Below, in pieces: positions 50,251-63,064 of a stretch of DNA of 64,000 nt. The translations under genes were made by a program, and so were the position numbers. The notes below the pieces were generated by a model that was not told the origin of the DNA, did not search any database, and was given only the letters and a program-made list of their open reading frames with translations. Positions within the stretch are counted from its first letter, which is position 1. Each line of letters begins with the position of its first letter. Origin of the DNA: Pseudomonadota bacterium (lineage in GTDB: Bacteria > Pseudomonadota > Gammaproteobacteria > Burkholderiales > Burkholderiaceae_C); assembly GCA_021819435.1 (NCBI GenBank), contig JAKARB010000001.1:1-64000 (forward strand), read 5' to 3'.

Positions 50251-50268
50251 AACCGCAGGAGAAAGCGC

Positions 50269-50901
50269 ATGTCAGCAGCCCCCGCCGCCGCCCCGGCAGA
50301 AGGCGAAGCCGCCCCCAAGGGCAAGAAGAAACTGATCATCATCATCGTGGCCGCCCTGCTGGTGTTGGTGCTTGGTGGTGGCGCTGCGGCTTTCTTCGTG
50401 ATGAAGAGCCACGCCCAGGCTGATGCCGCCGAAGAAGGCGACGACACCGACCACGCCGAATCCGCCAAGAAGGCCAAGAAGCCCGAAGCCAAGAAGGAAG
50501 AGCACCACGGCCCGCCCACCTTCGTGCCGCTGGAGCCCTTCGTGGTCAACCTCGCCGACAAGGACGTTGAGCGCTATGCCCAGGTGGGCATCAGCCTGCA
50601 GGTTGACGATCCCAAGATCGGCGAGGAGATGAAGGGCTACATGCCGGCCATCCGCAACGCCGTGCTGATGATCCTGGCGCACAAGAGCGCCGACGACATC
50701 CTCACCCCGGAAGGCAAGCAAAAGCTCGCTGAAGAGATCCGCCGGGAAGCCGCCCGCGCGATGGGTTACGAGGTCGAGGACCCGGATGCCGACGAGCCGG
50801 AAGAAGACGACAGTCCGAAGAAAAAGAAGAAGAAAAAGAAGAAGGTCGAGCCGTACAACCCGATCGTCCACGTGCATTACTCGAACTTCATCATCCAGTG
50901 A
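50269..50901 (+). CDS. fliL: Flagellar basal body-associated protein FliL
   Basis: A 210-aa protein with one transmembrane helix (about 22-44) and a periplasmic stomatin-like domain (FVPLEPFVVNLADKDVERYAQVGISLQVDD). FliL stabilises the stator. An unusual run of nine lysines lies just before the conserved C-terminal strand, so the tail is not the usual short end. ATG 50269 has GCAGGAG upstream. Confidence 0.93.
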   Translation: MSAAPAAAPAEGEAAPKGKKKLIIIIVAALLVLVLGGGAAAFFVMKSHAQADAAEEGDDTDHAESAKKAKKPEAKKEEHHGPPTFVPLEPFVVNLADKDVERYAQVGISLQVDDPKIGEEMKGYMPAIRNAVLMILAHKSADDILTPEGKQKLAEEIRREAARAMGYEVEDPDADEPEEDDSPKKKKKKKKKVEPYNPIVHVHYSNFIIQ

Positions 50902-50943
50902 CGCACGACGCCCGCTGCCCGCACCCGGTCTGAGAAGTCCACC

Positions 50944-51948
50944 ATGAATCAGCAGATCCTGTCTCAAGACGAAGTCGATGCGCTGCTCCAGGGCATCACT
51001 GGCGAAAGCCAGAAGCTGGATCAGGACGACGCGCCCAAGGAAGGCATCCGCGACTACAACCTCGCGCATCAAGAGCGCATCGTTCGTGGGCGCATGCCCA
51101 CGATGGAGATCATCAACGAGCGCTTCGCCCGCAACATCCGGGTGGGGCTGTTCAACTTCATCCGCAGGTCGCCCGAGGTGTCGGTGGGCGGCATCAAGGT
51201 GCAGAAGTACAGCGCCTTCCTGCGCGAAATCGTGGTGCCCACGAACTTCAACATCATGGCCGTGCGGCCGCTGCGTGGCTCGGGCCTGATCGTTTGCGAC
51301 CCGACGCTGGTGTTCGCCGTCATCGACGCGCTCTTTGGCGGCGCGGGCAAGTTCCACACCCGCATCGAAGGCCGCGACTTCTCGGCCACCGAGCAGCGCA
51401 TCATCCGCCGCCTGGTCGAGGTCATCACCGAAGAGTACAAGCGCTCCTGGCATGGCATCTACCCGGTCGAGCTGGACTACCAGCGCTCCGAGATGCAGCC
51501 CCAGTTCGCCAACGTGGCCACGCCCAGCGAGATCGTGGTGTGCTGCTCGTTCACCCTGGAAATCGGCGACACCAGCGGCACCATCCACTTCTGCATTCCC
51601 TACGCCACGCTGGAGCCCATCCGCGACGTGCTGTTCAGCTCCATCCAGGGCGATTCGGCCGAGCCCGACCGCCGTTGGGTGAAGTTGTTGACGCAGCAGA
51701 TCCAGTCGGCCGAGGTCGAGCTGGTGGCCGAACTTGGGCACGCACCTGCCACCGTCGAGCAACTGCTCGCGCTCAAACCGGGCGACTTCATCGAGCTGGA
51801 CTTGGCCAAGATCATCCAGGCCAAGATCGACGGTGTGCCCGTCTTCGAGGCCTATTACGGCACCTCAGAGAACAAATACGCGCTTCGCGTCGAGAAGCTA
51901 TTGACCACCGGCGGTGCCGGCTGGCTTGGAGAGCAACACCATGTCTGA
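50944..51948 (+). CDS. fliM: Flagellar motor switch protein FliM
   Basis: A 334-aa protein whose N-terminal CheY-P binding peptide is LSQDEVDALLQG, followed by a CheC-like middle domain and a C-terminal SpoA-type domain with GDFIELDLAKIIQAKIDGVPVFEAYYG. It sets rotor direction. Overlaps the fliN start. Confidence 0.97.
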   Translation: MNQQILSQDEVDALLQGITGESQKLDQDDAPKEGIRDYNLAHQERIVRGRMPTMEIINERFARNIRVGLFNFIRRSPEVSVGGIKVQKYSAFLREIVVPTNFNIMAVRPLRGSGLIVCDPTLVFAVIDALFGGAGKFHTRIEGRDFSATEQRIIRRLVEVITEEYKRSWHGIYPVELDYQRSEMQPQFANVATPSEIVVCCSFTLEIGDTSGTIHFCIPYATLEPIRDVLFSSIQGDSAEPDRRWVKLLTQQIQSAEVELVAELGHAPATVEQLLALKPGDFIELDLAKIIQAKIDGVPVFEAYYGTSENKYALRVEKLLTTGGAGWLGEQHHV

Positions 51949-52456
51949 ATCCGCAGCAGAATTTCCACCCGAGGGCGGTCAGGCCGACGCAGGCGAACAA
52001 GACGCCATGGCCGCCGAATGGGAGGCCGCGCTGGCGCAGCAAACCAGCTCTGGCGGCGCTTCGGCCGATGCCATGTTCGATGGCGCCTCGGCTGGCACGG
52101 CCAGCGAAGTGGCCAACCCTGCCGCGCAGATGACGCCAGCGGCCTTCGCCAACTTCGGCGCTGCGGCTTCGGCCGCTGCCGGGGCGGGCAACGACATCAA
52201 CATGATCCTGGACATCCCCGTGCAGCTCACGGTGGAGCTGGGCCGCACGCGCATCCCCATCAAGAACATCCTGCAACTCGCGCAGGGCTCGGTGGTGGAG
52301 CTCGATGCGATGGCGGGTGAACCGATGGACGTGCTGGTCAACGGCTTCCTGATTGCCCAGGGCGAAGTGGTGGTGGTCAACGACAAGTTCGGCATCCGCC
52401 TGACCGACATCGTCACCCCGTCCGAACGCATGCGGCGCCTCAGCCGCGGCGGCTGA
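51941..52456 (+). CDS. fliN: Flagellar motor switch protein FliN
   Basis: A 171-aa protein: an Ala/Gly-rich variable N-terminus of about 85 residues, then the conserved SpoA domain (LDIPVQLTVELGRTRIPIKNILQLAQGSVVELDAMAGEPMDVLVNGFLIAQGEVVVVNDKFGIRLTDIVTP in pieces). It forms the bottom of the C-ring with FliM. ATG 51941 overlaps the fliM stop. Confidence 0.97.
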   Translation: MSESAAEFPPEGGQADAGEQDAMAAEWEAALAQQTSSGGASADAMFDGASAGTASEVANPAAQMTPAAFANFGAAASAAAGAGNDINMILDIPVQLTVELGRTRIPIKNILQLAQGSVVELDAMAGEPMDVLVNGFLIAQGEVVVVNDKFGIRLTDIVTPSERMRRLSRGG

Positions 52457-52472
52457 GTCAGGAGCACCTTCG

Positions 52473-52826
52473 ATGGCAGCCAGCGGCGCATCCTTCCTGT
52501 GGTTCGTCTTCATCATCGTCCTGATCCCAGCGAGCCTGTGGCTGCTCAAGCGGTCCGGTCTGGCCAATGGCCTGGCGGCACCCGCTGCCGCCGCCACCAT
52601 GAAAACCATCGGCCAACTCAGCTTGGGCCCCGGCCAGCGCCTGGTGACCGTCGAGGTGGGGCAGGGCGAGGGCCGCACCTGGCTCGTGCTCGGCGTGACC
52701 GGCCAGAACATCCAGACCCTGCATACCATGGCGCCGCAAGCCCCGGCCGAAGCCGCCGCCACCGCGCCAGCCATGCACCCGGCCTTCGCCACGCTGCTGC
52801 GCCGAACCCGCCAGGGAGACCAATGA
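52473..52826 (+). CDS. fliO: Flagellar biosynthesis protein FliO
   Basis: A 117-aa small protein with one N-terminal transmembrane helix (about 6-24) followed by a basic cytosolic FliO domain ([41 protein letters not shown] in pieces). FliO supports FliP ring assembly. Assignment rests on pattern and on position between fliN and fliP. Overlaps fliP by four bases. Confidence 0.9.
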   Translation: MAASGASFLWFVFIIVLIPASLWLLKRSGLANGLAAPAAAATMKTIGQLSLGPGQRLVTVEVGQGEGRTWLVLGVTGQNIQTLHTMAPQAPAEAAATAPAMHPAFATLLRRTRQGDQ

Positions 52827-53587
52827 TGCGTCCGATGATCCGCGCCACGCTGGCGTTCGCCTTGATGAGCTTGCTGGCCCCACTGGCCTGGGCTCAGGCA
52901 ACGCCCGCAGGCCAGGCGACGCTGCCTTTGCTGATCGGCCAGGGCGGTGGTGGCACGAGCTATTCGGTGCCCATCCAGACCCTGCTGTTCTTCACCGCGC
53001 TGAGCTTCCTGCCCGCCGTGCTGCTGATGATGACGGGCTTCACCCGCATCGTCATCGTGCTGGGCCTGATGCGCCAGGCGCTGGGCACGCAGGCTGCGCC
53101 GCCCAACCAGGTCGTCGTCGGCCTGTCGCTGTTCCTGACGCTGTTCGTCATGGGCCCGACGCTGGACAAGGTCTACAAGGAAGCCTACGAGCCCTTCACC
53201 GCCAACCAGATCAGCTTCACCGAAGCGCTCGACAAGGGCCAGGCCCCGATGCGCGGCTTCATGCTCAAGCAGACCCGCCAGTCCGACCTGGCGCTGTTCA
53301 GCCGCATGGCCAAGGTCGAGCCCGGCCTCAAGCCCGAGCAGGTGCCGTTTCGCGTGCTGGTGCCGGCCTTCGTCACCAGCGAGCTGAAGTCGGCCTTTCA
53401 GATCGGTTTCCTGATCTTCATCCCCTTCCTGGTCATCGACATGATCGTGGCCAGCGTGCTGATGAGCCTGGGCATGATGATGCTCTCGCCCGTGATGGTG
53501 GCCCTGCCGTTCAAGCTCATGCTGTTCGTGCTGGCCGATGGCTGGAACCTGCTGCTCGGCTCGCTGGCCGCCAGCTTCGCGCAATGA
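52823..53587 (+). CDS. fliP: Flagellar type III export gate protein FliP
   Basis: A 254-aa protein with a cleavable-looking signal sequence (LAPLAWAQA) and four transmembrane helices. The FliP signature is present: [33 protein letters not shown] and [32 protein letters not shown] in pieces. It is part of the FliPQR gate. Two adjacent ATG codons at 52823 and 52826; the first is annotated. Confidence 0.97.
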   Translation: MMRPMIRATLAFALMSLLAPLAWAQATPAGQATLPLLIGQGGGGTSYSVPIQTLLFFTALSFLPAVLLMMTGFTRIVIVLGLMRQALGTQAAPPNQVVVGLSLFLTLFVMGPTLDKVYKEAYEPFTANQISFTEALDKGQAPMRGFMLKQTRQSDLALFSRMAKVEPGLKPEQVPFRVLVPAFVTSELKSAFQIGFLIFIPFLVIDMIVASVLMSLGMMMLSPVMVALPFKLMLFVLADGWNLLLGSLAASFAQ

Positions 53588-53612
53588 CGGCGCGGCAAAC
53601 CGGAGTCGAAAC

Positions 53613-53882
53613 ATGGATCCGCAACAGGTTCTGACCATCAGCCGCGATGGGCTGCTGACCCTGATCACCGTGGTCGCGCCGCTGATGCTGGTGGTGCTGG
53701 GCGTGGGGCTGGTGGTGAGCATCTTCCAGGCCGCCACCCAGATCCACGAACAGACGCTGTCTTTCGTGCCCAAGCTGTTGGCCGCTTTCGCCACCCTGGG
53801 CGTGGCGGGCCCGTGGATGCTCAACACCCTGGTGGAGTACATCCAGCAGGTGCTGCAATCCATCCCGTCGGTGGTGGGCTGA
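53613..53882 (+). CDS. fliQ: Flagellar type III export gate protein FliQ
   Basis: An 89-aa protein with two transmembrane helices and the family sequence VSIFQAATQIHEQTLSFVPKLLA. It joins FliP and FliR in the export gate. The start at 53613 matches the family N-terminus MDPQQVLTISRDGL; a longer in-frame start has no homology. Confidence 0.96.
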   Translation: MDPQQVLTISRDGLLTLITVVAPLMLVVLGVGLVVSIFQAATQIHEQTLSFVPKLLAAFATLGVAGPWMLNTLVEYIQQVLQSIPSVVG

Positions 53883-53903
53883 GCGCTTCTCGCACAGGCG
53901 CAC

Positions 53904-54665
53904 ATGGTCTCCTTCACCGAAGCCCAGATCCTGGCCTGGGTCAGCGCCTGGATCTGGCCCTTCTTCCGCATCCTCGGCCTGTTCACCACCGCGCCGGTGC
54001 TGTCGATGCGCGTGGTGCCGCGACGCGTGCGCATCAGCCTGGCGGCGCTGGTGGTGATCGCCGCCGAGCCCAGCCTGCCCACGCCGCCCGAGATCGTGCT
54101 GAACTCGCCCGAGGCGCTGATGGTGATGATCCAGCAGGTGCTCATCGGCCTGACCATGGGCTTCGCGGCCCGGGTGGTGTTCGCGGCCATCGAGTTCGCG
54201 GGTGAGCTGGTCGGCCTGCAAATGGGGTTGAACTTCGCGGCTTTCTTCGACCCGGTCAGCGGCGGGCAGATCACCGCCGTCAGCCGCCTCTACGGCACGG
54301 TGGCGTCGTGGCTGTTCATCGTCATGAACGGGCACCTGATGCTCACAGCAGCGCTCATCCAGAGTTTCCATGCCTTCCCGGTGTCGGCGCAGCCACTGGC
54401 CTTTTTGCAAGTGGTGCAGCCCCACGTGTGGGGCGCAGAGGTCTTCAAGCTGGGGCTTTGGGTGTCGCTGCCCGTGGTGGCCATGCTGGCTTTGACCAAC
54501 CTGGTGATGGGCTTGGTGGCGCGCGTGGCGCCGCAGATGAACATCTTCTCGATTGGCTTCCCGATCACCATCGGCGTGGGCCTGACCGGGCTGTGGCTGA
54601 CCCTGCCGATGATGCAGGTGCCGTTCACGATGGCCATCGAGCGCATGCTGGCGCTGTTCACGTGA
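53904..54665 (+). CDS. fliR: Flagellar type III export gate protein FliR
   Basis: A 253-aa protein with about six transmembrane helices and FliR-typical segments (LRIGLAALVVI-like SLAALVVIAAEP, GLTMGFAARVVFAAIEFAGELVGLQMGL, FSIGFPITIGVGL). It completes the FliPQR gate and ends the fliLMNOPQR operon. Confidence 0.95.
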   Translation: MVSFTEAQILAWVSAWIWPFFRILGLFTTAPVLSMRVVPRRVRISLAALVVIAAEPSLPTPPEIVLNSPEALMVMIQQVLIGLTMGFAARVVFAAIEFAGELVGLQMGLNFAAFFDPVSGGQITAVSRLYGTVASWLFIVMNGHLMLTAALIQSFHAFPVSAQPLAFLQVVQPHVWGAEVFKLGLWVSLPVVAMLALTNLVMGLVARVAPQMNIFSIGFPITIGVGLTGLWLTLPMMQVPFTMAIERMLALFT

Positions 54666-54703
54666 TGGGGTCCACCGCCCGGTCGAGGTGCGTTCGGACT
54701 GTC

Positions 54704-54709
54704 TAGAAT
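54704..54709 (+). promoter_or_regulatory. Candidate -10 box (TAGAAT) close to the parE start
   Basis: TAGAAT ends 7 bases before the parE ATG, so transcription would start nearly at the start codon and the message would be leaderless. No clear -35 was found, so this is a weak call. Confidence 0.3.
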
Positions 54710-54716
54710 CGCCGCC

Positions 54717-56714
<1,998 letters not shown>

Positions 56715-56745
56715 GGCCTCTGAGGCGTGAGACCTGAGGCAGCGC

Positions 56746-57585
56746 TCAGCGCGAGTTGCCCGCGACCTGTGTGTCCACCGCGATGGCGCGCTGGCCTGGC
56801 AGCCAGCCCACGGTGACGACTTGCGTGATCGGGTGGGTGTACTGAACCTGCACCCAGCTGCCTTGCGTGGGGCCGATGCGAACCTTGTCGTGCTGCACCA
56901 AGTGTTTGCCCATCGGGCAGGCGCGATCGGGTGCCTGGAAGAGGTGGGTGCGGCCTTCTGCCTCGATGCGCCCGGGCTTCCAGCTGGCCACGTCGGTGGT
57001 CGCGGTGGTTGCGGTGGGTTTGAGGGGGCAGGTGGGCCCCGCTCGCAGCTCGCTCAATGGGCCTGGCAGGCCGGCAGTCGGCGGGTTGCGCGCCATTTCG
57101 GCGAGGGCCACGTCGATGTCTGCCTTGGGGCGCTTCGCCAAGTGAGTGGGTGGCGCGTCGGCATTGGGCACTTCACCGCTGCTGTTGCCGCTGTCGCGGG
57201 CGCGTGGGCAGACCGTGTCCAGCGAGGCGTCTGCGGACAGCCAGGCGGTGTCGACGCGCTGCACCCGCCACTTGGCCTGTTGTTGCTCGCGCTCGAATTG
57301 CACGCGGCGCACTTGGAATCGGCCTTTTTCGAGCACCGGTTGCCCTTGCGCATCGAGCGTCAGGGCGCAAATTTGAGCCTGTGTGTCCGAGGCCCAGGCA
57401 CGTCGAACCGACAGCTTGGCATCGGTTTGCGCCGAGCTGGCTGTGGCTTGCCTGGCGAGGCTCACCAGCGTCACCCGCAGGGGCTCCGCGGGGCGCAGTT
57501 CACGGGCTTGGACACCGAAGCCGCTGGCCCAAAGCAGGCCGCACAGCAGGGTGGTGGACAGGTGGCGTGGCAGGCAGGAGGACAT
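56746..57585 (-). CDS. Secreted protein with C-terminal SH3-like region
   Basis: A 279-aa protein with a Sec signal peptide (ends about VQA-RE, residue 28). The centre is low complexity (Asp/Ala/Pro/Asn-rich). The last about 60 residues (HLVQHDKVRIGPTQGSWVQVQYTHPITQVVTVGWLPGQRA) resemble a bacterial SH3-type domain; this is a weak resemblance. It runs opposite to parE and probably ends up in the periplasm. No family name can be given. Confidence 0.6.
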   Translation of the reverse strand: MSSCLPRHLSTTLLCGLLWASGFGVQARELRPAEPLRVTLVSLARQATASSAQTDAKLSVRRAWASDTQAQICALTLDAQGQPVLEKGRFQVRRVQFEREQQQAKWRVQRVDTAWLSADASLDTVCPRARDSGNSSGEVPNADAPPTHLAKRPKADIDVALAEMARNPPTAGLPGPLSELRAGPTCPLKPTATTATTDVASWKPGRIEAEGRTHLFQAPDRACPMGKHLVQHDKVRIGPTQGSWVQVQYTHPITQVVTVGWLPGQRAIAVDTQVAGNSR

Positions 57586-57677
57586 GGCGTATCTGCGACG
57601 CAGCGGGCGTCGCGTGGTTCATGTCCCAACAAGGTAGGCCAACTGCCTTGTTGTCAAATGGGGAACAAGAGGGGTGA

Positions 57678-58697
57678 TCAGCCAGCTATTGGATTGCTCT
57701 CGGTTGCTTTGGCGCGTTTGCGCGCCTGCATCCAGGAGATGGCGGCGGCGCCCAGGCCGAACAGAATCATGGTTTCCGGTTCGGGAACCGCCATGGCGGT
57801 GACGAACATACCTTTGGCAGAACCCAGGGGCATCACCATATCCAATTCAGGACTGAAAAGGCTGGGTGGGAGCGTTCTGCTACCGATGACGAGATTCCCA
57901 TTGTCGTTAACGAACATTTGCGAGCCGTACCAGTAACTCGTGATGTCCTTGATTGTTGGAGAAAAGCCATCGAGTGCGAGCACTTTAAAAGTCATGTCGG
58001 TTTTGATGCCACCGCTGTAACCGAGCATTGACACGTAAACGGTGTCGGTTCGTTGGTCATAGGCAATGCCCGTTGCATCCACCAATTGAACGAAAGACTG
58101 GTCATTGAATGCCTTGGTCAATCCTTTTGGGTCCTGAAGGATGTTGCCAATGGTGCCTAATTCGCGACCCTCGCTGTCGTAGCGGCTGATGCTGTAACCG
58201 TGGGTCGCCAGGATGTCTCCGTTCGGCATGACCGTGATGCCGCCAGCTGCCTCGTCGGTGATGCGAATCCCTTCAGATGCGTTGACGTCAAAGCGATAAA
58301 TGCCATCAAGTGCCCCGACGTAGAACGACTGACGATCATTCGAAAACGCGATCTGACCGCTGCTGATCTGTCCTGCGGTCCAGCCCGAATAGGTGTATGA
58401 GCGCAGCACCTGTCCGGTTTGGTTGATGACTTCGACGCCAGCTTTGAATGCATCGGTGGACAGGTCATTGTCTCGCACGACGTACAGACCATCCTGACCA
58501 AAAGCGATGCCGCGCAATTCTGATTGCAAGGCTGTCTTGCCTGAAGGCGCGATGCGGTCAACAAATTGACCACTCGCATCGAGTTGTTCGATCGTGCTGC
58601 CAGTTGAGACGTAGTAGTGGCCTGGTGTGAAGGAGAAGGCCTGGGCTGCCAAGGGTGCCAGCAGCACCAAGGTCGAAATGATGGTTCTGATCAACAT
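57678..58697 (-). CDS. PEP-CTERM sorting domain protein with beta-propeller-like body
   Basis: A 339-aa protein with an N-terminal Sec signal peptide (LIRTIISTLVLLAPLAAQAF). The body has repeated beta-rich units with G-x-D/N-x-G-LYV-type segments (FGQDGLYVVRDN, FSNDRQSFYVGALDGIYRF, MPNGDILATHGYSISRYD), suggesting a propeller. The C-terminus has VPEPE, a hydrophobic helix and RKRAK, the PEP-CTERM exosortase signal. Base composition is visibly lower in G+C than the neighbours. The start at 58697 has GGGAG upstream on the minus strand. An exosortase must exist elsewhere in the genome. Confidence 0.88.
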   Translation of the reverse strand: MLIRTIISTLVLLAPLAAQAFSFTPGHYYVSTGSTIEQLDASGQFVDRIAPSGKTALQSELRGIAFGQDGLYVVRDNDLSTDAFKAGVEVINQTGQVLRSYTYSGWTAGQISSGQIAFSNDRQSFYVGALDGIYRFDVNASEGIRITDEAAGGITVMPNGDILATHGYSISRYDSEGRELGTIGNILQDPKGLTKAFNDQSFVQLVDATGIAYDQRTDTVYVSMLGYSGGIKTDMTFKVLALDGFSPTIKDITSYWYGSQMFVNDNGNLVIGSRTLPPSLFSPELDMVMPLGSAKGMFVTAMAVPEPETMILFGLGAAAISWMQARKRAKATESNPIAG

Positions 58698-58749
58698 GTC
58701 ACTCCCATGTGGTTTGTGTTTTGCGCGAACCTTGAGATAAGGCTTGCGA

Positions 58750-59111
58750 ATTATGCCCGCTGAAGCCTGACCGCCAGCTCGTGCATCAGGCTCGGGTGCT
58801 TGAGCTGGGGATATGTATGGCGGCTTGGGCCAAACCCATCGTTCGACAGGAAATAGCGCCCGCATGTCGTTGATGTCGCAGTGGGAGGGCGGGTCTTCGG
58901 TCAAGCCTTGTTCAACCGCCCCGGCACGCGGACATTGCATGAGCAAGGCCCACAGCGTGCCTTCTGGCTTCAGCCATCGCTGCGATTGGGCCGCGTAGGC
59001 CGTCCAGTGGTCTGGGTGGATGGCGCACAGGCAGGTCTGCTCGCAGATGGCGTCGAAGGCGCGGTCGCGCTTTGCGGGTGTTGGCTCGCACGGTCGCTGG
59101 CACGCAGGTTA
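58750..59111 (-). pseudogene. Remnant of a TPMT-family SAM methyltransferase
   Basis: Minus-strand reading from the in-frame stop at 59109-59111 gives [18 protein letters not shown], then [19 protein letters not shown] and ENPPSHC-like [16 protein letters not shown]. This matches the C-terminal half of thiopurine S-methyltransferase-like enzymes (EQ..LCA...R..YA, LKPGG, GPP...). The N-terminal SAM-binding part is missing, and the frame reads on without a stop into the PEP-CTERM start. It is therefore a decayed gene, not an N-terminal extension of that protein. No other gene is seen in 58698-59249. Confidence 0.6.
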
Positions 59112-59249
59112 AAGGAGTTTTCGCCGCCCTTTCCGCGTGACGAGCCATGCCCCCAGCCGGACGCGGCCTTGCCGCTAAACTCCCGGCGCAAGGTGGCCTG
59201 CCCCAGTGCCCCGCCCAGGCCGGCCCACGAGAGACACGATCCAACCCCG

Positions 59250-61577
<2,328 letters not shown>

Positions 61578-61583
61578 TCGGGC

Positions 61584-63017
61584 TCACACCCGCACGACCG
61601 TCACCGAACAATCGGCCTCGGCCACGACTCGCGCGCTGACGCTGCCGAGGTAACGCCGCAGCGAGGAGTTGCCGCGCGCACCCATCACGATGTGGTCGAC
61701 GTGGTTGCGCCCGGCGAACTCCACGATGGCGCTGGCCGTGTCTGGCGCTTCGAGCACGTGGAAGGTCAGGCGGTGTTCGTCCATTTGCAGCTCTTGCTGC
61801 AACGGCCGAGCCCAATGCTTGATGGCCACCAGTTGCTGCACATGCAGGCTGTTGCCGGCCTCGTCCACCAGCGTGTCCATGCCGATGCGGTGCGTCTTCA
61901 TGATGCTGACGCAGGCCAGGCGCGCGCCGGGTTCCATCTTCATGATGCGGCGCACGGTGGCGAGCAGCTTCTTGTCCAGCTCTGGCGTGCTGTTCTTGAT
62001 GCCGATGGCCACCATCAGGATGGGGCTGCGTTCGACGTGCTGACCGCTGGCCACATCGGATTGCGGTTCGTGGCCCATGGCCTTGAACCAGCGCTTCATG
62101 GTGCTGAGCGTGCCTTGTGTGCCCGTGCGTTCGGCCCGCTTGGTGAGCGGAATCTGCTCAGGGTGCTGGAGGTCGAGCGCGAGCTGGGCGCCGGTTTGAT
62201 AGCGCTGGCGCGGGTCGATCTCCAGGCAGCGCAGGATGACTTCCTGCAGCCAGGCCGGCGTGTCTGCGCGGATGTCGCGCGGGGGCACCGGGTCGGTGTA
62301 GAGGCGCTTGCGCAGGCCGGGCACGCTGCTCGGGTTGCCGAAGGGGCGCTCGCCCGTGGTCAGGTGGTAGAGCATGACGCCGAGCGCGAAGAGGTCGCTG
62401 CGCGGGTCGTTGCGCACGAACTGCACCTGCTCCGGCGAGATGTACGGCCCCGTGCCCATGGGCAGGGTGAACTCTTCTTCGAGCAGGTCGGGCAGCTTGT
62501 CGTGGCGGCTCAAGCCGAAGTCGACCAGCACCGCTTCACCGCTTGGGCGGAACATGATGTTGCTTGGCTTGACGTCGAGGTGGACCAGGTGCTGCTTGTG
62601 AAGCTCGTGCAGGGCCAGGGCGACGCGCTGGCCGATGTCGGTGACCTCGTCGATCGGCAAGGGGGCCTGGTCGAGCCGGGGGCGCAGGGTGTCGCCCGGC
62701 ACGTGCTCCATCACGATGTAGGGGGCACCGGTGAAATCGCCCTTGCCGACGAAGCGGGGCACGTGCGGGCCCTTGAGCATGGGCATGACCATCTGCTCGA
62801 CCTCGAAGCCGACGATGGTGGCCGGGTCTTCGCCGCCCTTGATGCGGGGCACCTTCATGATCAAGTTGGGCTCGCCGGGCGGGTGCACGGCGCGTCCTTG
62901 CTCGTCGACGCGCTCCACCGACCACAGCGTGGCCATGCCGCCCTGGTGCAGCTTGGCTTTGAGCAGGAAACCGTCGATGCGCTCGCCTGCCTGCAGCTTG
63001 CCGGGAGACGTGGTCAT
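61584..63017 (-). CDS. Serine/threonine protein kinase fused to a UspA domain
   Basis: A 477-aa protein. The N-terminal Hanks-type kinase domain (about 15-290) has LHQGGMATLW, K55 in IMKVP, HLDVKPSN (catalytic D148) and DFG in VDFGLSRHD, and YISPEQ. The C-terminal universal stress protein domain spans about 335-477, ending with DHIVMGARGNSSLRRYLGSVSARVVAEADCSVTVV in pieces, including the ATP-binding GxRG-type loop. Fusion of kinase and UspA in one protein is uncommon. The substrate is not predictable. It is separated by 47 bases from the phosphoesterase upstream. Confidence 0.9.
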   Translation of the reverse strand: MTTSPGKLQAGERIDGFLLKAKLHQGGMATLWSVERVDEQGRAVHPPGEPNLIMKVPRIKGGEDPATIVGFEVEQMVMPMLKGPHVPRFVGKGDFTGAPYIVMEHVPGDTLRPRLDQAPLPIDEVTDIGQRVALALHELHKQHLVHLDVKPSNIMFRPSGEAVLVDFGLSRHDKLPDLLEEEFTLPMGTGPYISPEQVQFVRNDPRSDLFALGVMLYHLTTGERPFGNPSSVPGLRKRLYTDPVPPRDIRADTPAWLQEVILRCLEIDPRQRYQTGAQLALDLQHPEQIPLTKRAERTGTQGTLSTMKRWFKAMGHEPQSDVASGQHVERSPILMVAIGIKNSTPELDKKLLATVRRIMKMEPGARLACVSIMKTHRIGMDTLVDEAGNSLHVQQLVAIKHWARPLQQELQMDEHRLTFHVLEAPDTASAIVEFAGRNHVDHIVMGARGNSSLRRYLGSVSARVVAEADCSVTVVRV

Positions 63018-63064
63018 CTTGCGGGCTCCTTTCTTGTGCTTGGGCTTTTCAGCGCCTCAACGCC

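Noticed and set aside
51812-54274. Minus-strand open frame of 820 aa opposite fliN-fliR
   Set aside because: Antisense of well-supported flagellar export genes; no motifs.
58698-58946. N-terminal extension of the PEP-CTERM protein
   Set aside because: The upstream in-frame part matches a TPMT-type methyltransferase end; the signal peptide and ribosome site place the true start at 58697.
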